NCBI GenBank assembly: GCA_035716025.1
Contig: DASTKH010000025.1
Span: 1 to 53,743, forward strand
Direction of reading: 5' to 3'
Source: JADGHE01 sp035716025
Lineage (GTDB): Bacteria; Pseudomonadota; Alphaproteobacteria; Rhizobiales; Xanthobacteraceae
DNA: 53,743 nt
Positions 33,237 to 42,579 of this stretch are shown here, in pieces. The translations under genes were made by a program, and so were the position numbers. Within the stretch, counting starts at the first letter, position 1. Each line of letters opens with the position of its first letter. The notes beneath the pieces are model-generated. The model worked only from the letters and a program-made list of their open reading frames with translations. It did not search any database and was not told the DNA's origin.

Positions 33237-34799
33237 TCAGCCCGCCGCTCCGACAGCGGGTTCGACATAGCGCGGGAAGATGGGCGCCGGCGGCGGCAGG
33301 GCCGAGCCGGCGGCGATGCGGTGCGTGCCGCCGAGCCGCGAAAAATCGCGCTCGTTCTCGGGAACGCCCAGCAGCGTCAGGAGTTTCGCCGCGCCTTCGG
33401 GCACGAAGGGCTGCGCGAGAACGGCAACCTGACGCAACACCTCGGCCGTTACGTAGAGCACGGTTCCCTGCCGCTGCGGATCGCTCTTGGCGAGCGCCCA
33501 GGGTGCTGCGGCGGCGAAATAGCGGTTGGCCTCCGCAACGACGCTCCAGACCGCGTTCAGCACCTGATGCAACTGCTGCGTCTTCATCGCCTCGCGGGCG
33601 ATACCGATGAGCGCATCGGCGGCTGCAAGCATCGCCTCGTCGGCCGCCTCGAAGGGGCCGGGATGCGGCAGCACGCCACCGCGCCCGCGCGCAATCATGG
33701 ACAGCGAGCGCTGGGCGAGATTGCCGAGATCGTTGGCAAGATCGGCATTGATGCGGGCGACGATCGCCTCGTGGCTGTAATTGCCGTCCTGTCCGAACGG
33801 CACTTCGCGCAGCAGGAAATAGCGCAAGGCATCGACGCCATAGGCATCCGCGAGCGCGAAGGGATCGACCACGTTGCCGACCGATTTCGACATCTTCTCG
33901 CCGCGGTTGAACAGAAAGCCGTGGCTGAAGATGCGGCGCGGCACGTCGAGCCCGGCCGACATCAGAAAAGCCGGCCAATAGACGGCATGGAAGCGTACGA
34001 TGTCCTTGCCGATCACATGCAGATCGGCCGGCCAGTAGCGGCGGAAACTTTCGCTCTCGACGTCGGGATAGCCTACGCCGGTGATGTAGTTCGTCAACGC
34101 ATCGACCCACACATACATGATGTGCTTCGGATCGCCCGGAACGGGGATGCCCCAGTCGAAGGCGGTACGCGAGATCGACAGATCCTGCAGGCCGCCGCGC
34201 ACGAAGCTCGCCACCTCGTTCATGCGCTCGCGCGGCAGCACGAAATCCGGCACGCGCGCGTAGAGATCCAGAAGTTTTTCCTGATACGCCGAGAGGCGGA
34301 AAAAATAGCTCTCCTCTTCCACCCATTCGACGGGCGTGCCGGTCTTGGTGGCGACCCGCGTGCCGCGCTCGTCCACATGCGTCTCGTCGGCGGCGTAATA
34401 GGCCTCGTCGCGCACCGAGTACCAGCCGGCATATTTGCCGAGATAGATGTCCCCGGCCGCCGCCATGCGCTGCCAGATCGCCGCCGACGCGCGATAGTGG
34501 CGCTCCTCGGTCGTACGGATGAAGTCGTCGTTGGAACAGTTCATGCGCGCGACCATCGCCTGAAAGCGCGGCACGTTGCGCGCGACGAGTTCACGCGGCG
34601 TAAGCCCCTCGCGTGCGGCGGTTTGCCGGATTTTCAGCCCGTGCTCGTCGGTTCCGGTGAGGAAGAACACATCGTAGCCGTCGAGTCGCATGAAGCGCGC
34701 GATGGCGTCCGTCGCAATGGCCTCATAGGCATGGCCGATATGCGGCGCACCATTGGGATAGGCGATGGCGGTGGTCAAATAATAGCGCGGCTTCGCCAT
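33237..34799 (-). CDS. metG: Methionyl-tRNA synthetase
   Basis: 520 residues, the short form without a C-terminal tRNA-binding domain. The HIGH motif is PHIGH at 19-23, and the second signature is KMSKSVGNV. The connective peptide has no paired cysteines around YAGWYSVRDEAYY, so it is of the zinc-free MetRS2 type common in alphaproteobacteria. It charges tRNA-Met for initiation and elongation. It lies 36 bases after holB. Confidence 0.96.
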   Translation of the reverse strand: MAKPRYYLTTAIAYPNGAPHIGHAYEAIATDAIARFMRLDGYDVFFLTGTDEHGLKIRQTAAREGLTPRELVARNVPRFQAMVARMNCSNDDFIRTTEERHYRASAAIWQRMAAAGDIYLGKYAGWYSVRDEAYYAADETHVDERGTRVATKTGTPVEWVEEESYFFRLSAYQEKLLDLYARVPDFVLPRERMNEVASFVRGGLQDLSISRTAFDWGIPVPGDPKHIMYVWVDALTNYITGVGYPDVESESFRRYWPADLHVIGKDIVRFHAVYWPAFLMSAGLDVPRRIFSHGFLFNRGEKMSKSVGNVVDPFALADAYGVDALRYFLLREVPFGQDGNYSHEAIVARINADLANDLGNLAQRSLSMIARGRGGVLPHPGPFEAADEAMLAAADALIGIAREAMKTQQLHQVLNAVWSVVAEANRYFAAAAPWALAKSDPQRQGTVLYVTAEVLRQVAVLAQPFVPEGAAKLLTLLGVPENERDFSRLGGTHRIAAGSALPPPAPIFPRYVEPAVGAAG

Positions 34800-34835
34800 G
34801 GGCGTGAGATGCTCTTCGGAAATCCCTCAAGCCGG

Positions 34836-35861
34836 TCAGCGACGCGCGGTGTCGGCCAACAATCCGAACACGCTGAACACCAGCGGCTTTCGCTCCAGAT
34901 TGTAGATTTCCACGTCTCGCGCGGCGGCGGCGACCTTTTCCCACACCTCCGCCACCTGTGCAAGGCGAGGCAGCTCGCGCTCCGCGCGAAGCCGGCCCAC
35001 AAGCCAGGCGGTCACCGCGTCCAAGAAGGTCGCGAGCACGCCGGGGTCGGTGCCGGAGAGCCGGTCGCCGAGGTCGTGCAAGGCTTCGGGATCGACGTCC
35101 GGCAGGCGGGCAAGCAGGGCATTGATGCGGTCGAGCAGCGCGAGCGTCTCGCCCTCCAGCAGGGAAATCGCACGGCCGACGCTGCCTTCCGCCGCGTCCG
35201 CCGCCGCGGCGAGCGCGGGGTCGTCGTGGCTGCGCCCGGTGGCGCGCGCGGCCGCGGCCAGGACCTCCTCGCGGGCCAGCGGCGAGAGCATGAGGCGCCG
35301 GCAACGGGAGCGGATCGTCGGCAGCAGGCGGCCGGGCGCGTGGCTCACGAGCAGCAGCAGCGAGCGGGAAGGCGGCTCTTCAATGATCTTGAGCAGCGCG
35401 TTGGCGCTCGAGGCGTTGAGCTCGTCGGCGCTGTCGACGATGCAGACACGCCAGCCTCCCTCCCCCGCCGTCGAGCCGAAGAACTGGACGGTGCGCCGCG
35501 CGTCGTCGACCGCGATTGTGGTGCGCAGAGTGCCGCGCTCGTTCTCGGATCGCTGCAGAACCAGAAGATCGGGATGCGCCTGTGCCGCAATCCGCTTCGC
35601 CGCCGGATGAGCCGGATCGACCGCAAGGGTGGATGTGCCCGCAGCCTGCCGCGGGTCCGGATGGGCGAGAACGTAGCGGGCGATCCGGTAGGCGAGCGTC
35701 GCCTTTCCGATGCCCGCAGGCCCGCCTATGAGCCAGGCATGCGGCATCCGGCCGCTGCGATAGGCGTCGAGCACGAGACGCTCGGCCGCCGCGTGGCCGA
35801 CGAGCGCGCTTGTCAGGCGGGGGTGCGGGACCTCCCCCGGCTCCGCCGCCTCGCCGTTCAC
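34836..35861 (-). CDS. holB: DNA polymerase III delta' subunit
   Basis: 341 residues. The AAA+ fold of the clamp loader shows HAWLIGGPAGIGKATLAYRIA (P-loop), then VDSADELNASSANALLKIIEEPP with the SRC-type sensor (RSRCRRLML). The usual C-terminal collar domain follows. It helps load the beta clamp. The ATG overlaps the tmk stop by four bases. The tmk-holB pair is widespread in bacteria. Confidence 0.93.
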   Translation of the reverse strand: MNGEAAEPGEVPHPRLTSALVGHAAAERLVLDAYRSGRMPHAWLIGGPAGIGKATLAYRIARYVLAHPDPRQAAGTSTLAVDPAHPAAKRIAAQAHPDLLVLQRSENERGTLRTTIAVDDARRTVQFFGSTAGEGGWRVCIVDSADELNASSANALLKIIEEPPSRSLLLLVSHAPGRLLPTIRSRCRRLMLSPLAREEVLAAAARATGRSHDDPALAAAADAAEGSVGRAISLLEGETLALLDRINALLARLPDVDPEALHDLGDRLSGTDPGVLATFLDAVTAWLVGRLRAERELPRLAQVAEVWEKVAAAARDVEIYNLERKPLVFSVFGLLADTARR

Positions 35862-36526
35862 GGGACCGTTGCCGCCCGATGCGGAACGGGAGCGGCCTCC
35901 GTAAAGCGCGTGCGCAGGACGGTCCAGATCCGTTCGGCCACCTCTTCCGGATCGCCGGATGCATCGACGAGCACGCAGCGGTCTTTGGCCTCTTCCGCGA
36001 TGGCGCGGAAGGCGGCGCGCAATCGGATATGAAAATCGAGTGATTCCGCCTCGAACCGGTCGGGAGCCCCTTCCCCGCGTCGCTGCGCCGCGCGCTGAAG
36101 GCCGAGTTCCGGCGGAACGTCGAGAACGAAAGTCAAATCGGGGCGCGTTTCGCCGACTGTGAGACGCTCCAGGGCATTGACGAGCCGCGGATCGACCTTT
36201 CCCAGAATGCCTTGGTAGGCGCGCGTCGAGTCCGCAAAGCGGTCACAGAGCACCCACACCCCGCTTCGCAGGGCCGGTTCGATGACGGTGCGGACGTGAT
36301 CGTCGCGGGCGGCCGCGAACAGAATCGCTTCGGCCTCCGCGCCCAGGGGCTCGGCGGCACCCGAGAGCAGAATGTGGCGGATCGCCTCCGCCCCCGGCGA
36401 CCCGCCGGGCTCACGCGTGACCAGCACCTCCCGGCCGACGGCACGGAGCCTTTGCTCGAGCCGCCGGATCTGGGTGGACTTGCCCGCCCCTTCCCCGCCT
36501 TCGAACGTGATGAACCGTCCCCGCAT
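35858..36526 (-). CDS. tmk: Thymidylate kinase
   Basis: 222 residues. The P-loop is GGEGAGKS (10-17), the DR motif is CDRFADSTRAYQG, and the TREPGG segment binds dTMP. The enzyme phosphorylates dTMP to dTDP. It follows the carboxypeptidase gene after 33 bases. The C-terminus has about 15 residues beyond the usual family end. Confidence 0.95.
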   Translation of the reverse strand: MRGRFITFEGGEGAGKSTQIRRLEQRLRAVGREVLVTREPGGSPGAEAIRHILLSGAAEPLGAEAEAILFAAARDDHVRTVIEPALRSGVWVLCDRFADSTRAYQGILGKVDPRLVNALERLTVGETRPDLTFVLDVPPELGLQRAAQRRGEGAPDRFEAESLDFHIRLRAAFRAIAEEAKDRCVLVDASGDPEEVAERIWTVLRTRFTEAAPVPHRAATVP

Positions 36527-36559
36527 CGGGGGCCTTTTGCCGTAGCATCACCGCGCCGT

Positions 36560-37792
36560 CTATATGCGCTCGGCGCCGGCGCGGAACAACCCGATGACGA
36601 GTTCCGTCGCGGCGTCGAAGGCGCGTTGCGTCAGGGTGCCCTTGCCTACGCTCTCGGCGGTCTTCAGCGGCGCTTCGAGCGCGAGCCGGTCGCCGCGCCA
36701 GACCTTGAGTTTGCCGACGGCCGTCCCCTGCTCCACCGGCGCCTCGATCGGGCCGGTATAAACGATGCGGGCGGTGATCTTCTCGTTTCCGGCCCGGGGC
36801 ACCAGCAGCCGGATCTCGCGCTGGCCCGTCAGCGCGACATAGCCCTTCGCCCCGCCATAGAGCTTCGCCTCGCCGACGGTCTCGCCCTCCGCGAACAGGA
36901 GCCGCGACTCGAAGGCGCGGAAACCCCATTCCAACAGCTTGCGGGCCTCTTCCGCCCGCTCCTTGGGCGTCTTGAGCCCGTTCACGACGACGATCAGCCG
37001 CAGCCCGTTCTGCACAGCGGAGCCGACAAGCCCGTAGCCCGCCTCCTTGGTGTAGCCGGTCTTGAGACCATCGGCGCCGATGCCCATGGCGAGCAGCGGG
37101 TTGCGGTTCTGCTGCCGGATCTTGTTCCAGGTGAATTCGCGCTCGGCGTACATCCGGTAGAGGTCCGGGTAGGTTTGGATGATGTGAGCGGCGAGCTTTG
37201 CGAGCTCGCGCGCCGTCATCCGCTCGTTCGGATCGTGCAGGCCCGTCGAATTGGCGAAAGTCGATTTGGTCAGGCCGAGCTCTCGGGCGCGCCGCGTCAG
37301 CAGCGTCGCGAATGCCGGTTCGCTTCCGGCCAGCGCCTCGGCGAAGGCGATGCAGGCGTCGTTGCCCGACTGGACGATGACGCCGCGCAGAAGGTCCTCC
37401 ACGCGGATTTTGCTATGGATGGCCGCGTACATCGTGGACCCGCCCGAGGGCGCGCCGCCGTTGCGCCAAGCGTTCTCACTAATGGTGATCTCGTCGTCGA
37501 ACGACAGGCGGCCTTCCCGCAAGGCGTTGAAGACGTATTCCGCCGTCATCAGCTTCGCCATGCTGGACGGGAACATCAGTTCGTCGGCGTTCTTCTCGAA
37601 CAGAACCGAACCCGAATCCGCATCCACCAGGATCGCGAAGGGTGCGGAGGTCTGGTATTCCGGCTTTCCGCCCGTCTGCGCGGCCGCGCCGCCGGCCGCG
37701 AGCACGGCCCAGGCGGCAATCATGGCCATGACGACGGCGGCGCGAAGGCGCGAACGGGCGGCGACGGGCAGAACGACACTGAAGCGGGGCAT
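36560..37792 (-). CDS. dacC: D-alanyl-D-alanine carboxypeptidase (PBP5/6 type)
   Basis: 410 residues from ATG 37792, with GGGAG eight bases upstream. The signal peptide is at about 18-39 (ends GGAAA). The active site is S77-M-A-K80, followed by SGND and KTGYTKEAG. A C-terminal beta domain (about 300-390) and an amphipathic end helix (AFDAATELVIGLFRAGAE) anchor it to the periplasmic membrane face. It trims the terminal D-Ala of peptidoglycan pentapeptides. The neighbour rlpA also acts on peptidoglycan. Confidence 0.94.
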   Translation of the reverse strand: MPRFSVVLPVAARSRLRAAVVMAMIAAWAVLAAGGAAAQTGGKPEYQTSAPFAILVDADSGSVLFEKNADELMFPSSMAKLMTAEYVFNALREGRLSFDDEITISENAWRNGGAPSGGSTMYAAIHSKIRVEDLLRGVIVQSGNDACIAFAEALAGSEPAFATLLTRRARELGLTKSTFANSTGLHDPNERMTARELAKLAAHIIQTYPDLYRMYAEREFTWNKIRQQNRNPLLAMGIGADGLKTGYTKEAGYGLVGSAVQNGLRLIVVVNGLKTPKERAEEARKLLEWGFRAFESRLLFAEGETVGEAKLYGGAKGYVALTGQREIRLLVPRAGNEKITARIVYTGPIEAPVEQGTAVGKLKVWRGDRLALEAPLKTAESVGKGTLTQRAFDAATELVIGLFRAGAERI

Positions 37793-37898
37793 GGCGTCAC
37801 TCCCTCGGCCGAGCATGATGCTTAGCGGCCGGAAAGAACGAATCAATGGCAGATCGGTTGCCTCGCGCGAGCGAGACTCCGCTGCCGTTACGCCTCCG

Positions 37899-39179
37899 TC
37901 AATACAGCCCGCGCCCGTTCGCCGCCCGCGTGCCGGAGGTCGGCGGATCGTCGGGCACGACATAATAGGCGGACGACTCGATTCGGGCGGGGGCAGGCCC
38001 GGCCTGCCAGACGAGACGCGGCGCATTGCGTGTCCCCGGCCCGGCCTCGGCCCGCTCCGCTTCCGCCGTCCGGCGGGGAGGCGGCAAGCGCAGGCCGGGC
38101 TCAGAGCGCGCCGCGACGGCATAGCGGCGGCTCTCGGCCCAGGAAAGACCGTTCTCGTCCGTCCGTGAGGCGCCGTGCGGCGCCGGGGCGGACCCCGGCC
38201 CCCTGTCCGAGACCCCGGCCCGGCCCGCTGGCCCGGCATCGGCCAACGCCCGCGGCGGCGGCAGAGGTTCGGCGACAACCGCGCCGCCCCGGGCGCCGCG
38301 TCCGACGTTGCGCGGACCGCGGAGGCCGATTTCCTCGGCCTCGCGGGGCGACTCGCGGAGAACGCCGGCGATACGGGTTTCAGCCGCGCGCGGGGCCGGT
38401 GCCGGCTCGGGAGCCGCGCCGCGCGCGGGTTCCGGTCCCGCAGAACGGGCCTCGCCCTCCTCGTTTGCCGCCGGAGAATGCTGCCCGCCGGCGGCTTGCC
38501 GAGGCTCGGCGCGCGCCACGCGGCGCAGCGCATCAGGCCCCGGGCCGGAGGCGAGAAGGCTGCGCGACACCGGGGCAGGCCCGCCCTCGCGCAGCGTCGC
38601 CATCAATTTGCGATCGTCCGATCCGTCGAGCGAAGCGGGGCCGACATATTCGACCTTCACCGGCGTCGTTCCGCGGCCGGCGAATTTCAAGAGTTCGGCC
38701 GCCCGGCGCGAGAGGTCGATCTCCCGCCCGTCATGGAACGGCCCGCGATCGTTCACGCGCACGATTAGCGAGCGGCCGTTGCGCAGATTGGTCACGCGCG
38801 CATAGCTCGGCAGCGGCAGCGTCGGATGCGCGGCCGAGATCGCGCCCATGTCGTAGATTTCGCCGTTCGCGGTGAGTCGGCCGTGGAAATCTTCGCCGTA
38901 CCAGGAGGCGGTGCCCACGCGCCGGTAATGCTTGTTCTCGGCCGGATAATACGTCCGACCGGCCACCACATAGGGTTTGCCGACGAGATAAGTCCCGCCC
39001 CCCTTCGGGACCGGTTGTCCCGGCTGCACCACGCGTGGACTTGCCGAGACGCCGTATTTCGGGTCGACGCGGCTTGAAAGCCGTGTGCCGCTCTGGGTGC
39101 AGTTGGCGAGCAGCAGGCCGCCGAGGACAACCACGCTCAACCCCGCAACGCGGGACACACGCGCATCGCAACGCCGCAT
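37899..39179 (-). CDS. rlpA: Septal-ring lipoprotein RlpA
   Basis: 426 residues from ATG 39179 (GAGG six bases upstream; GTG 39191 is an alternative). A lipoprotein signal with the lipobox LLLANC (C27) is present. The double-psi barrel is at about 85-175: GTASWYGEDFHGRLTANGE, then RVNDRGPFHDGREIDLS with the catalytic Asp. The last 230 residues are low-complexity Ala/Pro/Arg, and the SPOR domain of many RlpA proteins is missing. RlpA cleaves stripped glycan strands at the septum. It is first of the rlpA-dac-tmk-holB-metG-tatD series. Confidence 0.9.
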   Translation of the reverse strand: MRRCDARVSRVAGLSVVVLGGLLLANCTQSGTRLSSRVDPKYGVSASPRVVQPGQPVPKGGGTYLVGKPYVVAGRTYYPAENKHYRRVGTASWYGEDFHGRLTANGEIYDMGAISAAHPTLPLPSYARVTNLRNGRSLIVRVNDRGPFHDGREIDLSRRAAELLKFAGRGTTPVKVEYVGPASLDGSDDRKLMATLREGGPAPVSRSLLASGPGPDALRRVARAEPRQAAGGQHSPAANEEGEARSAGPEPARGAAPEPAPAPRAAETRIAGVLRESPREAEEIGLRGPRNVGRGARGGAVVAEPLPPPRALADAGPAGRAGVSDRGPGSAPAPHGASRTDENGLSWAESRRYAVAARSEPGLRLPPPRRTAEAERAEAGPGTRNAPRLVWQAGPAPARIESSAYYVVPDDPPTSGTRAANGRGLY

Positions 39180-39495
39180 CTTACGCCTCACGAACGGCCC
39201 GCGTGCGGCGCCGCCGCCCGGATCAGTCCAGGCGGCTGCGGGCCAAATCCGCGCGCAGGCGACACTGCCGCTGCCGTGACGCGGCAGCGCGATGGCAACC
39301 GGCCATCGGCCTCAAACGTAGCGGCGATTCCGCAACACTTAAATCAAACCATTCCGAAATGGTTAACGCGGCATTGAGGACGCCGCCCCGCGCAGGGCGC
39401 GCGCGGAGCGAGCCTGGCGCCTCTGGGCGCAGACTGCGGCAATGCACCGCGAAGAAGGCGAGATGCCGTGGAGTCGAGACGAACGGCCGGTGCGC
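39180..39495. other. Intergenic region between rlpA and the oxoamine synthase gene
   Basis: 316 bases without a convincing gene; both flanking genes are on the minus strand. It holds the dyad at 39347-39364 and probably the rlpA promoter near 39330-39370, an AT-rich island. This is the boundary between the housekeeping operon and the accessory lipid region. Confidence 0.5.
39347..39364 (-). terminator. AT-rich 7-bp stem-loop after the oxoamine synthase gene
   Basis: On the minus strand AACCATT-TCGG-AATGGTT is followed by TGATTTAAG. It is a possible intrinsic terminator of the accessory cluster. The weak AT stem also fits an operator of the rlpA promoter. Confidence 0.35.
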
Positions 39496-40716
39496 TTACT
39501 GCGCCGCCCGCATGCGCGGGCGAGGTTCGGCGCGGTGACGATCCGTCATCACGTCGATCGCAATGTCGATCTCTTCCGGTTCGTGGCGCGCGGAAAGGAA
39601 AAAGCGGATGCGCGGCGCATCCTTCGGCACGCCGACATGCACGATCGGCGGCGCATAGATGTTGGCTTCGAGCAGCCGCACGGATTGCCGCATCGTTTCG
39701 TGCATGTCGGTGAACATGACCGGAACGACGCCGCGGCCGACCGCGCCCTCTGTGTTGAGACCGGCCGCTTTCGCGCGTTTGAGGAAATACTCCGAATTGC
39801 GCCGCAGCTTCGCGATCCGCTCGGGCTCGGCGATGAGCAGTTCGAGGGCGGCATGCGCGGACGCGGTGATGATCGGCGACTGCCCGACGCTGTAGACGAA
39901 GCCCGCGAGGGTGAAGCGCAACCAGTCAATGATCTCCTGCCGCGCGCAGAGAAATCCGCCGCAGGATACGAAAGCCTTGGAGAGTGTGCCGACAATCAGA
40001 TCAATCTCGTTCGGATCGACCCCGAAATGCTCGCTGATGCCGCGCCCGCGCTCCCCTAGCACGCCGATCGAGTGCGCTTCGTCGACGAGCAGCCAGCATT
40101 GATGGCGATGCTTGAGAGCGACCAGCCCCGGAAGGTCCGGCAGGTCGCCGTCCATGCTGTAGAGACCCTCGACCACAATGAGGCAATTGCGATGCGCCGA
40201 CCGGTGCGTCTTCAGCAACTCGTCGAGATGTTCGAGATCGTTGTGCCGGAACGTCAGGAGTTCGGCCTTCGTGCTCTTGGCGCCGCAATGGATGCTGTTG
40301 TGGCACAGCTCGTCCATGATCAGCAGATCGCGCGGACCGAGCAGATGCGAAATGATGGTGATGTTCGTGAGATAGCCGCTGACCAAGGTGAGGCAGGCGT
40401 CCGCGCCGAGAAATTTGGCCATCGCGGATTCGAACTCGGCGTGCAGCATCCGTTCGCCGCCGACGAGCCGAGAGCCGAGCGCGCCGGTGCCGAGTTCGTC
40501 GAGCGCGCGCGCGGCCGCGGCGTGAATGGCCTTGTGCCCCGCCAAGCCGAGATAATCGTAGTTTGCGAAGCTGACGAACGACCCGCCATTGGCCTCGATC
40601 TCGGTCTTAAGGCGGTCGAGCGGCATGAACCACGGGTGGCCGCCGTCGAGAATCGACTTGCCAGCTAACCGAAAGCGGTTGGCCGCATACTCCAGGAGAG
40701 TTGGCCTTGTCGTCAT
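39496..40716 (-). CDS. Alpha-oxoamine synthase family PLP enzyme (serine-palmitoyltransferase-like)
   Basis: 406 residues from ATG 40716; the frame stays open to 40839, but the extra residues show no family similarity. It is a complete fold-type I oxoamine synthase: VSFANYDYLGLAGH, GTGALGSRLVGG, H139 in DELCHN, D212-E-A-H215 and PLP-lysine K247 in VGTLSKAF. Members condense an amino acid with an acyl thioester (serine palmitoyltransferase, AONS, KBL, ALAS, CqsA). No bio, hem or tdh genes are near. The genes around it (SDR, ceramide-synthase-like acyltransferase, phospho-headgroup enzymes) favour 3-ketosphinganine-type synthesis. Substrates are inferred. Confidence 0.85.
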   Translation of the reverse strand: MTTRPTLLEYAANRFRLAGKSILDGGHPWFMPLDRLKTEIEANGGSFVSFANYDYLGLAGHKAIHAAAARALDELGTGALGSRLVGGERMLHAEFESAMAKFLGADACLTLVSGYLTNITIISHLLGPRDLLIMDELCHNSIHCGAKSTKAELLTFRHNDLEHLDELLKTHRSAHRNCLIVVEGLYSMDGDLPDLPGLVALKHRHQCWLLVDEAHSIGVLGERGRGISEHFGVDPNEIDLIVGTLSKAFVSCGGFLCARQEIIDWLRFTLAGFVYSVGQSPIITASAHAALELLIAEPERIAKLRRNSEYFLKRAKAAGLNTEGAVGRGVVPVMFTDMHETMRQSVRLLEANIYAPPIVHVGVPKDAPRIRFFLSARHEPEEIDIAIDVMTDRHRAEPRPRMRAAQ

Positions 40717-40914
40717 TCCAAAGCAGCCCCCACGCGTCCGGACCGGGTTAACTTCGATAAGCACCGTGCACCTCGAAGTCAAACCTTCCAGTGCGTTCGA
40801 TCTGCAGGTGATGCATTCGCGCCTACCCGGTATGCTCACCGGTCAGGCCATTTCCCCCTGCTTTGCCCCTGCTCCGCGATCGAGCGTCTTGTGCGCGCTC
40901 GATACCGAATCTGC

Positions 40915-42579
40915 CTACTCCGCCGCCGATTCATACGCCACAAGTCGCCCGCGTTGAACCGCGACAACACGTCCCTGGTCCATTTTCACGAGCTGATCAC
41001 AGAGATGAAACCGATTTTCATCATGTGTGATCGCAACAACGGTCCGCCCCTGCGCGCGCAATTCGGGCAAAAGCATCTCGTAGAAGAACGCCCGGTGCGC
41101 GGGGTCCTGGTCGGCGGCAAATTCGTCGAACAGCAGGATCGGCCGCTCCTCCGCCAGCGCCACCGCGAGCGCCAGTCTGCGCCGCTGCCCGGCCGACAGC
41201 GAGAGACTCTGGAAGCGGCCGTCCTCGATTTCCACACGTTTCGGCAGATCCAGTTCCGGCAACAGGTCAATCAGCCGACGCACCTGGCCGTCGGCAAGGC
41301 CGTAGGGGTGACGAAACAGATGGAAGTCGGCGAACACGGCCGAAAACAGCGCGGAATACCCGCCGCCGTCGCGCGTATCCACCGCGTCGCCGTCAATCAA
41401 AATGCGCCCCGATTCCGCCTGTCGCAGCCCGCACAGCGCGGTCAGCAACGTGGTCTTGCCGGAGCCGTTGCCGCCATGGATGAACACGATTTCGCCGCGC
41501 CGGATCGTGAGGTTGATCGGCCCGACCGTGAACCGGCCCTCTTCGTTCTCCGGCGGCGGGGCGCTTTCCGTGAGGCTGACCACCACGCCGTCGAGCGTGA
41601 GCGTTTCGAAATCCGGCCGCACCGTCGTCCGCGATGGCGCCGGAAGCGGCGGGGCCGCGCGGCCCAGCTCCGTCTCCAGGGCCTGCAGGCGCTCCAGCGA
41701 AACGCGGGCGCGCGCCAGCGAGGGATAGCTTCCAAGCAGGCTGTCCACCGGACCATAGGCGAACAGCACCACCGTCAGCACCTGGAAGGCGGTCGCACTG
41801 TCCATCCCGCCGTAAGCCGGCAGCGCGAACACGATGACGCCAAGCTGCAGGAACATGAACGTCTGCGCCGTCGTGTGGCTCAGGCTGAAACGGTGTTCCG
41901 CGCCGACGAGCAGTTTGCGGATTGCCGCGAGCAGACGCCCGACATGGGCTTCCAGCGCGCTGCGCCGGGCGTCGTGCAGCCGCAGTTCCTTGAACCCGTG
42001 CAACGTGTCCTGCAGCCGGTCGAAAAACGCCGAGACTTCGCGATGCGCCTTGGCGAGGCGAATGCGCCCTGCGCGGTCCCACAACACGCAAGCGCCGGCG
42101 CCGAGCGCGATTGTCGCAACGGCAGTGACGCCAACCAGCGGCGAAAGCCAAAAGAGATACAGGATGCAGAACGCGATCAGGACCGCCGACTGCAGGCTGT
42201 TGAGCACGCGCACCGAGCTGGAGGCGATGGTTGCGACGTCGTTTGCCAGGACATTGTAGATTTCACCGGATTCGCGGCCGAAGAAAAACGAGGCGGCGAC
42301 ATGCAGGAGCCGCCGGACGAGGCGAGACCGCAAATCGCACTGCACGCGTTCGACGAGCTGATGCGCGGCGACGCGGCTGAAATGCAGGCTCAACACATAG
42401 ATCGCAAGTACGCCAAACGCGGCGGCCGCGAGCAGGCCCGCATGATGGGTTTCGAGCACGGCCGCGTTGATCAGCATGATCAACAGGCCGCGGCTGAGCC
42501 CCGCCGTCACGGACAGCGGCAACACACGGGAATGCACGAGCGCACGCTCGGCCTGCAGGAATCGAAAGAGTTCGCGCAT
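40915..42579 (-). CDS. SyrD/PvdE-type (cyclic-peptide-export family) ABC transporter
   Basis: 554 residues: a six-helix membrane domain (about 1-300) fused to an ATPase domain. The latter has Walker A HGGNGSGKTT, signature LSAGQRRRLALA, Walker B ILLFDEFAADQDP and the switch His in AITHDENRF. The signature departs from the usual LSGGQ, as in the SyrD/PvdE/YojI exporters. Those export lipopeptides, siderophores or microcins, and related half-transporters flip lipids. It lies 198 bases upstream of the oxoamine synthase on the same strand and is divergent from the cytidylyltransferase gene. Transport of the cluster's lipid or its precursor is an inference. Confidence 0.9.
   Translation of the reverse strand: MRELFRFLQAERALVHSRVLPLSVTAGLSRGLLIMLINAAVLETHHAGLLAAAAFGVLAIYVLSLHFSRVAAHQLVERVQCDLRSRLVRRLLHVAASFFFGRESGEIYNVLANDVATIASSSVRVLNSLQSAVLIAFCILYLFWLSPLVGVTAVATIALGAGACVLWDRAGRIRLAKAHREVSAFFDRLQDTLHGFKELRLHDARRSALEAHVGRLLAAIRKLLVGAEHRFSLSHTTAQTFMFLQLGVIVFALPAYGGMDSATAFQVLTVVLFAYGPVDSLLGSYPSLARARVSLERLQALETELGRAAPPLPAPSRTTVRPDFETLTLDGVVVSLTESAPPPENEEGRFTVGPINLTIRRGEIVFIHGGNGSGKTTLLTALCGLRQAESGRILIDGDAVDTRDGGGYSALFSAVFADFHLFRHPYGLADGQVRRLIDLLPELDLPKRVEIEDGRFQSLSLSAGQRRRLALAVALAEERPILLFDEFAADQDPAHRAFFYEMLLPELRAQGRTVVAITHDENRFHLCDQLVKMDQGRVVAVQRGRLVAYESAAE

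Noticed and set aside
32922..36032. 1036-codon plus-strand frame across tatD, metG, holB and tmk
   Set aside because: It is fully antisense to four recognised essential genes and has shadow composition only.
40826..40843. lux-box-like dyad (CCGGT-6-ACCGG) between the ABC and oxoamine synthase genes
   Set aside because: The arms are only 5 bp and no LuxI/LuxR gene is in the window; chance is likely in GC-rich DNA.
40717..40914. Search for an acyl carrier protein gene in the lipid cluster
   Set aside because: No DSL-type phosphopantetheine motif was found in any frame here, nor in 42580-42983 or 48847-49508.
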